Part shown: in pieces, positions 7,326 through 14,641 of the stretch | How the letters are laid out: each line of letters starts with the position of its first letter | How positions within the stretch are numbered: position 1 is the stretch's first letter | Assembly: GCA_005888395.1 (NCBI GenBank) | Contig: VAXF01000028.1 | Coordinates: 1 to 20,526 of the forward strand | Length of the DNA: 20,526 bases | DNA from: Actinomycetota bacterium | GTDB lineage: Bacteria; Actinomycetota; Acidimicrobiia; Acidimicrobiales; AC-25 | Direction: 5' to 3' | Made by a program: the position numbers and the translations under genes | Notes under the pieces: generated by a model | Databases searched by the model: none | What the model was told of the DNA's origin: nothing | The model's input: the letters and a program-made list of their open reading frames with translations, nothing else

Positions 7326-8138
7326 GTGCTCAAGCGTGTCGGGCTGATCCTGGCGCTTCCGCTGGTAGCGATGGCGCTGGCGAGCTGCAGCAGCACGAGC
7401 CACCAGACGTTGGCGGTGCAGATCGACGCAGCCACCACCAGCACGTTCAACCTCGAGGCCATCGCCTACTTTCCCGACAAGCTCACCGCGCACCCGGGTG
7501 ACACCCTTCAGTTCCACAGCAACTTCCGGGGTGAGCCCCACACAGTCACCTTCGGGGCGCTCGCCGCCATTGACAAGCTCACGCCCCAGCAGCAGTTATT
7601 GAGGGAACCGCCGCCGGAGGCGAAGGACATCCCGCAGTTCTTCCCGTTAGGCGACCCGGCCACGACGGAGCCTGGCCAGTCGGCGGCCCAGCCGTGCTTC
7701 CTCGACTCCGGCGTCCCGCCGCCCACCAAGGCGTGCCCGAAGCGCGCCCAGCCCGACTTCACGGGTACGCAGGCCTTCTACAGCAGCGGCTGGGTCGGGG
7801 CCGACCAGACGTACTCCATGAAGCTGGCGAACGACATCAAGCCCGGTGTCTACCAGTGGATCTGCCTGGTCCACGGGCCCGAGATGCGCGGCAAGCTCAC
7901 GGTCGTCGCCAAGGGCCAGAAGGCCGACAAGCCGGCCGCCGTGACCAGCGCCGGCCAGAAGAAGCTCGACGGGTTCATCGCCAAGCTCAAGCCCGTGGCC
8001 GCCAAGGCCGGCACCGACGCCAAGCCGGGTGAGGTCTCCGCCGGCATCGGCATCCCGAACGACCGCTTATTCCCCGCGGGCGGGATGACCTTCGCGCCGA
8101 AGGTGGTCTCGATCCCGGTCGGCGGCACGGTCACGTGA
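7326..8138 (+). CDS. Two-domain cupredoxin lipoprotein, 5' part (frame interrupted)
   Basis: The GTG at 7326 has a good ribosome binding site (GAGGGGG, five-base spacing) and starts a lipoprotein signal ending LASC, with Cys21 as lipid anchor. Residues 40-197 form a blue-copper domain: PHTVTF supplies His72, and ICLVHGPEMRG supplies Cys180, His183 and Met187, a full type 1 copper set. A Lys/Ala-rich linker follows, then the first strands of a second cupredoxin domain (AGGMTFAPKVVSIPVGGTVT) before TGA at 8136-8138. The frame continues after one missing base in the next entry. The codons TTA at 7596, 7647 and 8067 are exceptional for this GC content. It is probably an envelope electron carrier linked to the following oxidase. 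Confidence 0.82.
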   Translation: MLKRVGLILALPLVAMALASCSSTSHQTLAVQIDAATTSTFNLEAIAYFPDKLTAHPGDTLQFHSNFRGEPHTVTFGALAAIDKLTPQQQLLREPPPEAKDIPQFFPLGDPATTEPGQSAAQPCFLDSGVPPPTKACPKRAQPDFTGTQAFYSSGWVGADQTYSMKLANDIKPGVYQWICLVHGPEMRGKLTVVAKGQKADKPAAVTSAGQKKLDGFIAKLKPVAAKAGTDAKPGEVSAGIGIPNDRLFPAGGMTFAPKVVSIPVGGTVT

Positions 8139-8449
8139 GCTTCAACGCGCCCGAAGACGCCCGGCCCGCCTTCGTCAAGGCGGCCAACGGGACGGTGAGC
8201 TTCAACCGCAAGGCGATCGAGCCCGCCAACAGCCCCAAGCCGCCCGAGCCGGCGCAGGGGGGCCCCAACGGCCCGCCGCCCCCGGTCACGTTCGACGGCG
8301 GCACGTGGGACGGCACCGGGTTCCACAGCTCTGGCTCGGCCAACGCGTTAGGCGACTTCTTCTACAAGCTCACCTTCACCAAGGCAGGCACCTACAAGTA
8401 CGAGTGCCTGATCCACCCCGACATGTTAGGAACGGTCAAGGTCGGCTGA
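8135..8449 (+). CDS. Two-domain cupredoxin lipoprotein, 3' part (second copper domain after frameshift)
   Basis: This 104-residue frame continues the second cupredoxin domain. It has FHSSGSANALGDFFYKLTF and KAGTYKYECLIHPDMLGTVK, parallel to YSSGWVGADQTYSMKL and KPGVYQWICLVHGPEMRGK of the first domain. Cys91, His94 and Met97 (counted from GTG 8135) are likely copper ligands; no equivalent of the first-domain His72 is obvious. It has no signal peptide, and strand one of the domain lies in the upstream frame, so it is best read as the end of the same protein: one added base after ACGTG would give a Thr-Trp-Ser-Phe join. The GTGA overlap could alternatively act as a coupled restart. It contains two more TTA codons (8348, 8426). 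Confidence 0.7.
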   Translation: MSFNAPEDARPAFVKAANGTVSFNRKAIEPANSPKPPEPAQGGPNGPPPPVTFDGGTWDGTGFHSSGSANALGDFFYKLTFTKAGTYKYECLIHPDMLGTVKVG

Positions 8450-8450
8450 G

Positions 8451-8600
8451 CCCCCGGCCCGCAGGCGGCGGGCCGCGTCGCTCGTCTCTGCCGCGCTGCT
8501 GACGGCGGTCCCCACCGTCGTCGGCGCGCCGGCGTCAGCTGCCACACGTCCGCCGCCTGCAACAGCGCCGCCTGCAACAGCATCGTCGCCGGCGCGCGAC
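8451..8600 (+). other. Signal-peptide-like coding extension upstream of the oxidase start, without a canonical start codon
   Basis: In the frame of the oxidase, codons 8451-8540 read as PPARRRR, then AASLVSAALLTAVPTVVG, then APASA. That is an arginine-rich n-region, hydrophobic core and Ala-X-Ala cleavage site. A Pro/Ala/Thr linker follows and leads directly into the oxidase. The frame is open from 8430, after TAG at 8427, but contains no ATG, GTG or TTG before 8601. A CTG start, or a sequence error or real indel near the C-run at 8451-8455, would explain it. Confidence 0.6.
8552..8581 (+). repeat. Perfect 15-bp tandem duplication
   Basis: GCCGCCTGCAACAGC occurs twice in a row (8552-8566 and 8567-8581). 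In the oxidase frame it encodes a repeated Pro-Pro-Ala-Thr-Ala linker after the signal-like segment. In-frame, clean codon multiples support the idea that this stretch is translated. Confidence 0.85.
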
Positions 8601-11600
8601 GTGTCCGATCACGAGGCGTCAGAGGGCTTCAAGCTGGTGGCGGCCACGCGCGAGACGACCCGCCCCGGCGGCAGGTGCGCTCGCGGTGCACCCGTGCGCC
8701 GCTACGACGTCGCCGCCGTCGCCGTCGACATCACCGTCAACCGTTATCTCGACCACGACCCGCACGGCCGGATGTACGTGCTCGAGAGCGACCTGCCGCG
8801 CGTCCAAGCCGAGCAGGCGCGCAACGATGCGGCCCGCCACGGGCGGGGCGAGCCGGCCGTGTCGCTGGGGCTCCAGGCCGACGCCATCCAGCCGCTCACG
8901 CTGCGCGTGCGTCCCGGGGAGTGCCTGCGCATCCGCCTGCGCAACGGCCTGCCCGGCAAGGAGCCGGTAAGCCTCCACCTGCACGGCTCGAGCCTGCTCG
9001 TGGGCGGCCGCCCGGCGATCGCCACCAACCGGCGGGCCACGATCCGCCCCGGCCGCCGCGTGACCTACGAGTGGATGGTGCCGGCCGACGAGCCGGAAGG
9101 CACCCACTACTTCCACAGCCACGGCGACGAGCGGGCCCAGACGAGCCACGGTCTGTTCGGCGCGGTGATCGTCGAGCCGAGGGGCTCGACGTGGTTCGAT
9201 CCCCGCACCGGCCGTCCGACCGAGACGGGCTGGGACGCCATCGTCCACGACCCGGCCGGCGGGCACGACTTCCGGGAGTTCGCGCTCTACTACCACGAGG
9301 TCGGCAACGAGAACTACCAGCTGCTCGACGCCCACGGTGAGTTCGTTCCCCTCGTCGACCCCATCACGTTTTCCTACCGACCCGACGGGCGTGCCCTCAA
9401 CTACCGGAGCGAGCCGTTCATGAACCGGCTCGCTCTCGAGAAGCGCCTTCTCGGGCGTGTCGACTTCTCGCTCGAGTACAGCTCCTACAGCTTCGGCGAC
9501 CCGGCGACGCCGATGATGCGCTCGTACCTCGGCGATCCGGTCAAGCAACGAGTGGTCCACGCGGGCTCCGAGGTCTTCCACGTGCATCACGTGCACGGCG
9601 GAGGTGTCCGGTGGCGGTTGCAGCCGGGCGTCGAGGACACCGGCTTCGCAACCGGGCTCGACAAGCATCCGCGGCTGCGCCCGCGGGCGTCGGAGCGCAC
9701 CGACTCGCAGTCGCTCGGCCCCTCGGAGACGTTCGACATCGCCGACGAGTGCGGTGCCGGCGGCTGCCAGCAGAGCGTCGGCGACTTCATGTACCACTGC
9801 CACGTCGTCCACCACTACTTCGCCGGCATGTGGGGGATCTGGCGCGTCTACAACACGCGCCAGGACGGACAGGCGTCCACCGACTCGCTGCCGCCGATGC
9901 TCGAGCTGCCCGACCGGCGAGGATCGGTCGAGCCGGCGGTGCCGTCGCAGGCGCTCGAAGGCCGCACGGTCGACTGGTACGGCAACAAGCTGACGATCGG
10001 GCCGGGCCAACTGGCGTCGTGGGTCGACCCTCAGCTTCCGCCCGCCGGGGTGCCCCGCGGCTACGACGCGTCGGTCCTCGACTGGCGCAAGGACGGGAAT
10101 CGCTACCTGAGCGAGCCCGAGACGACCGCGACCTGGCCCGGCTACCGCTCGCACGCTCCCGGAGCGCGCCTCCCGATCGTGTTCGACCCCCGCACCGGGA
10201 AGCCGGCCTACCCGTTCCTGCGCCCCCACCTCGCGCAGCGCCCACCGTTCCCGCCCGACCACGAGCCCTCGCCATTCCTCGATCCCTTCCACCAGGGCAC
10301 CGACCCACCGGTGCCGGGTGGGAACGGCCCGGGCAGCCTCTGCCCCGGTGGGAGCCGGTCGAAGCCGTTCGCGATCGACGCCGTTTCCGTTCCCATCGTC
10401 GTGAACAAGAAGGACGACATCGTCGACTCGCAGGGCGAGCTGTTCGTGCTGCGCCACGACGTCGACGCGGTCGCGTCAGACCCGAGCCGGCGGGTGCCCC
10501 TGACCCTCCGTGCCAACGCGGGCGAGGACTGCGTCGACGTCCTGCTGCGGAGCGATCTCGCCGACAACGCCGGCGACCCGTTCAGCAAGGTGGGCATTCA
10601 CATCCACTTCGTGCAGTTCGACGTGCAGGCCAGCGACGGCGTCGACACCGGCTTCAACTACGAGCAGACAGTGCGGCCTTTCCGCGCCGCCGGCGCCTCG
10701 ATGACGGCGCCGGCACCCGCAGGGGCGACGTTCGCTCGGCTCGACGGATCCGCACGGCTCCAACCCGGCGTGGTCGTCGGCGTCGGCATGGACCGCGACC
10801 AGACGTTCGAGACGGCGCGCGTGACGGCCGTCGAGGGCGACAAGGTCACGTTCGACGCGCCGCTCGCCCATGCACATGCGGCCGGCGAGATCGTGAGCAC
10901 CGAGTTCGCCCGCTACCGCTGGTATCCCGACGTGCAGTTCGGCTCGGCCTTCTTCCACGACCACACCAACGTCCTCTTCTCGGGTCAGCACGGGCTGTTC
11001 GGCGCGCTGATCTCCGAGCCGCCCCACGCGACCTACCACGACCCGCACAGCGGCGCCGAGCTCGACAGTGGCCCGGTGGCCGACATCCACGCCGACGCGC
11101 CGGTCTCGGTCGACGTGTCGGGCAGCTTCCGAGAGATCGGCATGTTCATCCAGGACGAGAACCCGCTCGTGCACATCGGGCGTTCGACGGGTGGCGGTTA
11201 CAACCTGCGGGCGGAGCCCCTCGACCAGCGGGGCCGCGACCCGGCGCGCCTGTTCAGCACCCCGGACAACGGCGACCCGGCCACGCCCGTGCTCGACGCG
11301 TATCTCGGCGACCCGATCGTCGTGCGGAGCCTTGTCGCGGCCCAGAACGAGGTTCATACCTGGCACGTCGACGGCCATTGGTTCCGTGCCGAGCCGTGGA
11401 GCCGCGGCTCGCCGCCGGTGAGCACGATTCACCTCGGCATCTCCGAGCGCCGCGACCTCGTCATACCGCGCGCCGGTGGGCCGCAGCGCATGGCGGGCGA
11501 CTACCTCTACTACAGCGGCCGTGAGCTCAAGCTCCACGAGGGGAGCTGGGGCATCCTGCGCGTCCACGCCGGCTCCGACCCCGTGCAGCTCGAGAAGCTG

Positions 11601-12815
11601 CCCGGTCACGAGACGACCCCATCCGCGGCCACCACCGTGTGCCCGGCCGGCGCGCCGGTCCGTCGCTACGACGTCGACGCGGTCGAGGTGCCGCTGCCGA
11701 TGCTCGGTGGCGGCAAGGGCAAGGTCTACGTCCTCGACACTGATCGCGCTCCGTTGCTCGCCGGCCGGAGGCCACCGCAGCCGCTCGTCCTCCACGTCGA
11801 CGTCGGCGACTGCGTGAAGGTGGAACTGCACAACGACACACGCGGTGGCCCGGTGTCGTTCCACGTCGACCAGCTGGCCTTCGACCCGAAGACCTCGGGC
11901 GGCGTCGCCGCCGGCTACGACCCGCCCCAATCGGTCACGCCCGGCGGGACGCGTTCGTACACCTACTACGCATCGCCCGAGGTCGGGCAGACGACCGCGC
12001 TCGTCCGCGACTGGGGCGACGTGCTGCACAATCCCGGCCTCGGCCTCTACGGGGCCGTCGTCGTGGGCCCGCGGGGAGCGACCTACCGCGACCCGGCCAC
12101 CGGCAGGGACCTCGCAGGACGTTCGAGCTGGCGCGCCGACGTCGTGCCCACCAGCGGTCCCTCGTACCGCGACTTCAGCCTGTTCTTCCAGGACCAGGAC
12201 GAGGGGATCGGCAACCACCACATGCCCTACACCACGTCGGTCGAGGGCGTGGTCGGGCTCAACTACCAGACAGCGCCCTTCGCGACGCGGCTCACCAAGG
12301 TTCCCGATCCCGGCCGCGTGTACAGCCGCTCGGCCCACGGCGACCCGCCGACGCCGCTGCCGTCGGCTTACGTGGCCGACCGCGTGCGAATCCACGTCCT
12401 CGCGCCGTGGAGCGAGCAGGCGCAGGTGTTCAGCCTCGAGGGCCACGAATGGCCGGTCCAACCCGGCGTGCGGGGGACGACGAGAGTGAGCTCCGTGCAG
12501 GTCGGCGGCCTCGAGGCGATCACGATCGAGCCCGTCGGTGGGGCCGGCGGGCCGGCCCGTCTCGCCGGCGACTACTTGTACGGCGACCACCGCATGCCGT
12601 ACCTCGAGGCCGGGCTCTGGGGCGTCTTCCGCGTCCGGTCGCAGTGCGCGGTGGCCCGCGGCCTCCACCGGCTCCCCGGCGACCACCCCACGTGCGGGCG
12701 CCGCCACCGCGGTCCGGCCGCGTTTGGGCCCGTGGTAGGTATCGGCGCGATGGTGGTAGGCGTGACGCTGGCATGGCGAGGAAGACGCGCGCGACCGCGC
12801 GAGCAGCACGCGTGA
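8601..12815 (+). CDS. Giant three-unit (six-cupredoxin-type) multicopper oxidase, membrane-anchored
   Basis: The frame gives 1404 residues from GTG 8601, the first canonical start; the real protein probably begins earlier. Three homologous units start at about 26, 581 and 1014, two with CxxGAPVRRYDV and the middle one a diverged form (CPGGSRSKPFAIDAV). Unit 1 has all copper motifs: HLH 126-128, HSH 172-174, HVHHVH 327-332 and HCHVVHHYFAGM 399-410 with the type 1 Cys400, His405 and Met410. Unit 2 keeps HIH 667-669, HDH 786-788 and HTWHVDGH 919-926 but lacks the HCH motif. Unit 3 has lost most ligands. A C-terminal helix (about 1375-1392) followed by an Arg-rich tail anchors it in the membrane. 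Such enzymes couple one-electron oxidation of a substrate to reduction of O2 to water. Six-domain forms such as the Mn oxidase MnxG are the nearest analogues I know; the substrate here is unknown. Confidence 0.85.
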   Translation: MSDHEASEGFKLVAATRETTRPGGRCARGAPVRRYDVAAVAVDITVNRYLDHDPHGRMYVLESDLPRVQAEQARNDAARHGRGEPAVSLGLQADAIQPLTLRVRPGECLRIRLRNGLPGKEPVSLHLHGSSLLVGGRPAIATNRRATIRPGRRVTYEWMVPADEPEGTHYFHSHGDERAQTSHGLFGAVIVEPRGSTWFDPRTGRPTETGWDAIVHDPAGGHDFREFALYYHEVGNENYQLLDAHGEFVPLVDPITFSYRPDGRALNYRSEPFMNRLALEKRLLGRVDFSLEYSSYSFGDPATPMMRSYLGDPVKQRVVHAGSEVFHVHHVHGGGVRWRLQPGVEDTGFATGLDKHPRLRPRASERTDSQSLGPSETFDIADECGAGGCQQSVGDFMYHCHVVHHYFAGMWGIWRVYNTRQDGQASTDSLPPMLELPDRRGSVEPAVPSQALEGRTVDWYGNKLTIGPGQLASWVDPQLPPAGVPRGYDASVLDWRKDGNRYLSEPETTATWPGYRSHAPGARLPIVFDPRTGKPAYPFLRPHLAQRPPFPPDHEPSPFLDPFHQGTDPPVPGGNGPGSLCPGGSRSKPFAIDAVSVPIVVNKKDDIVDSQGELFVLRHDVDAVASDPSRRVPLTLRANAGEDCVDVLLRSDLADNAGDPFSKVGIHIHFVQFDVQASDGVDTGFNYEQTVRPFRAAGASMTAPAPAGATFARLDGSARLQPGVVVGVGMDRDQTFETARVTAVEGDKVTFDAPLAHAHAAGEIVSTEFARYRWYPDVQFGSAFFHDHTNVLFSGQHGLFGALISEPPHATYHDPHSGAELDSGPVADIHADAPVSVDVSGSFREIGMFIQDENPLVHIGRSTGGGYNLRAEPLDQRGRDPARLFSTPDNGDPATPVLDAYLGDPIVVRSLVAAQNEVHTWHVDGHWFRAEPWSRGSPPVSTIHLGISERRDLVIPRAGGPQRMAGDYLYYSGRELKLHEGSWGILRVHAGSDPVQLEKLPGHETTPSAATTVCPAGAPVRRYDVDAVEVPLPMLGGGKGKVYVLDTDRAPLLAGRRPPQPLVLHVDVGDCVKVELHNDTRGGPVSFHVDQLAFDPKTSGGVAAGYDPPQSVTPGGTRSYTYYASPEVGQTTALVRDWGDVLHNPGLGLYGAVVVGPRGATYRDPATGRDLAGRSSWRADVVPTSGPSYRDFSLFFQDQDEGIGNHHMPYTTSVEGVVGLNYQTAPFATRLTKVPDPGRVYSRSAHGDPPTPLPSAYVADRVRIHVLAPWSEQAQVFSLEGHEWPVQPGVRGTTRVSSVQVGGLEAITIEPVGGAGGPARLAGDYLYGDHRMPYLEAGLWGVFRVRSQCAVARGLHRLPGDHPTCGRRHRGPAAFGPVVGIGAMVVGVTLAWRGRRARPREQHA

Positions 12816-13312
12816 GAGGACGGCCGGCGCTCGCGCTCGGGTTCGCCGCGCTCCTGGCCGCGGCCACGCTGATCGGCTGCAGCAGCCATGGGAAGAGCCA
12901 TCCGGCTGCGGCCACGTCGACGACCGTCGGGTTGAGGCGCGCCCTCACCGTGAAGACCTACGAGTACTCCTACGACGTCGGGCAGCTCACCCCGTTGCGA
13001 GTCGCAGCGGGGCGCGTGACGGTGAGCGCCCAGAACGCGGGCAGCGAGGGCCACGAGGCGCAGTTCGTGCAGCTCCGGCCGGGCGTCACCGTCGGCGCGG
13101 TGGTCGCCGGGCTGCAGCGCGACCCGAGCGGGGCGAGCCTGTCGGCCACGGTGACGTCTGTCGGCGGCACCGGCCCGATCGCACCCGGCGCGCGTGGCGG
13201 AGCCGTGCTGAACGTCGTCCCCGGCAGCTACCTGATGTTCTGCTCCCTGCGCGCTGCCGACGGCACCCCGCACTTCGCCAAGGGCATGCTGCTCCCCTTC
13301 ACCGTGCAATAG
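12812..13312 (+). CDS. Small cupredoxin-like lipoprotein
   Basis: From the GTG at 12812, which overlaps the oxidase stop as GTGA, this is a 166-residue protein. Its signal is RGRPALALGFAALLAAATL then IGC, with Cys23 as lipid anchor. An in-frame ATG at 12773 would add 13 basic residues and a 43-bp overlap; I prefer the coupled GTG, as that pattern recurs in the window. The mature part is a beta-rich plastocyanin-like domain. GHEAQF supplies His81 and MFCSLRAADGTPHFAKGM supplies Cys144, His154 and Met159 as possible type 1 copper ligands, though the Cys-His loop (nine residues between) is longer than usual. Position after the oxidase suggests an electron-transfer or copper-delivery partner. Confidence 0.78.
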   Translation: MRGRPALALGFAALLAAATLIGCSSHGKSHPAAATSTTVGLRRALTVKTYEYSYDVGQLTPLRVAAGRVTVSAQNAGSEGHEAQFVQLRPGVTVGAVVAGLQRDPSGASLSATVTSVGGTGPIAPGARGGAVLNVVPGSYLMFCSLRAADGTPHFAKGMLLPFTVQ

Positions 13313-13369
13313 CGCCGTCGTATTGAGCGCCGGCTGCCCTCGCCGAGGAAGCTCTGCTTTGAGGCGAAA

Positions 13370-14620
13370 TCATGGCTGCATGGCGGCCATGAAGGAGTAG
13401 TCGGGCGGTGCAGCACGCGCGGGCTCGCGGCGGGCCATGGCGGCCTCGATCGCGGGGGCCAGCCGCTCGCGCTTGCGAGCCTCGCGCTCGTCCTCGCCCT
13501 CGTGGAACTCGGGCAGCACCTCCTTGGCGAACAGCTCGAGCGCCTCGCAGATGTGTTCGTGGCGGTTGCGGCCCGCCTGGCTCACGAAGATGACCTGGTC
13601 GACGCCGGCGTCCTGGTAGCCGCGCAGGAGCTGGCGGATCTGCTCGGGTGTGCCGACCGCGCCGCGTAGCGACCCGAGACCCTGCTCGAACAGCTGCGCG
13701 CCGAGCGGCTGGCCCGTCTGCGACGCGACGCGCCGGTCGAAGCCGAACAGTGCCCGCCGCTCCTGGAACTCCTCCCACACGTTGGTGACGCCCGGCTTGT
13801 GGTCGCCGAAGACGTAGTAGTGGGCCAGGGAGTACCCGAAGAAGTGGCCGCCGTCGAGGCCGCGGTCGATGGCGGTCTCCTCGTCAGGGTGGCACATGAA
13901 CGGCGTCACGACCGCCAGGTTGGCGTTGACCTCGAAGCCGGCGGGCACGCAACGCTCCGACGCGATGATGCCGTAGTAGTCGTCGACCCACTTCCGCGCC
14001 TCGTCGGGGTTGATGAACGAGAACGACAGGGCTCCGATCCCCTTCTCGGCGGCGAGGTGGATCGTCTCGCGGCGGCTGCACGCCACCCAGAGCGGCGGGT
14101 GCGGGCGCTGGAGCGGCTTCGGGACGACGTTGCGCGGCGGCATCTTCACGAAGCGCCCGTCGTACCCCGCGAACGGCGTCTCTACGAACATGCGGGTGAT
14201 GGCGTCGAGCGCCTCGTCCCACTGGTCGCGCTTCTCGGCCCGGTCGACAAGGAAGCCGCCGAGCTCGGCCTCCGACGACGACTCGCCGGTTCCGAAATCG
14301 ACGCGCCCGTCGGAGACGAGGTCGAGGGTCGCTATGCGTTCGGCGACGCGCGCCGGATGGTTGAAGCCGGGCGGCAGCTGCACGATCCCGTGACCGAGGC
14401 GGATCCGGTTCGTACGCTGCGACGCCGCGGCCAGGAACACCTCGGGTGCGGAGGAGTGGCTGTACTCCTCGAGGAAATGGTGCTCGACCTCCCACACGTA
14501 GTCGATGCCGAGCCGGTCGGCGAGCTCGACCTGCTCGAGCGCGTCCTTGAGCAGCCGGTGCTCGTCGTCGCGCTCCCATGGCCGCGGCAGCTGGTGCTCG
14601 TAGAAGATGCCGATCTTCAC
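13370..14620 (-). CDS. LLM class flavin-dependent oxidoreductase (luciferase-like monooxygenase)
   Basis: The 416-residue protein has the bacterial-luciferase TIM-barrel pattern: MKIGIFYEHQLPRPW at the start, GIDYVWEVEHHFLEEYSHSS (a substrate/flavin-site His pair in this family), TNRIRLGHGIVQLPPGFNHP, RVAERIATLDLVSDGRVDFG and TGESSSEAELGGF. These enzymes use reduced FMN and O2 to oxidise organic substrates, or F420 in some members; substrate and cofactor are not evident here. The GTG at 14620 has AAGGGG five bases upstream and lies 21 bases after the stop of the PaaX-like gene, so the two form an operon. The C-terminus is rich in Arg/Ala and slightly long for the family. Confidence 0.9.
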   Translation of the reverse strand: MKIGIFYEHQLPRPWERDDEHRLLKDALEQVELADRLGIDYVWEVEHHFLEEYSHSSAPEVFLAAASQRTNRIRLGHGIVQLPPGFNHPARVAERIATLDLVSDGRVDFGTGESSSEAELGGFLVDRAEKRDQWDEALDAITRMFVETPFAGYDGRFVKMPPRNVVPKPLQRPHPPLWVACSRRETIHLAAEKGIGALSFSFINPDEARKWVDDYYGIIASERCVPAGFEVNANLAVVTPFMCHPDEETAIDRGLDGGHFFGYSLAHYYVFGDHKPGVTNVWEEFQERRALFGFDRRVASQTGQPLGAQLFEQGLGSLRGAVGTPEQIRQLLRGYQDAGVDQVIFVSQAGRNRHEHICEALELFAKEVLPEFHEGEDEREARKRERLAPAIEAAMARREPARAAPPDYSFMAAMQP

Positions 14621-14641
14621 TGTGACCCCTTGACTCCTTGG

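Noticed and set aside
8404..8502. Alternative start for the oxidase from GTG 8404 in a third frame
   Set aside because: That frame ends at TGA 8500-8502 and has no signal-peptide character. It would need an indel in the C-run to reach the oxidase, which the sequence does not show.
13313..13369. Bidirectional terminator between the last copper-cassette gene and the LLM gene
   Set aside because: Only a CCTC/GAGG stem of four or five pairs (13338-13348) and no T-run on either strand. I see nothing firm in this 57-bp gap.
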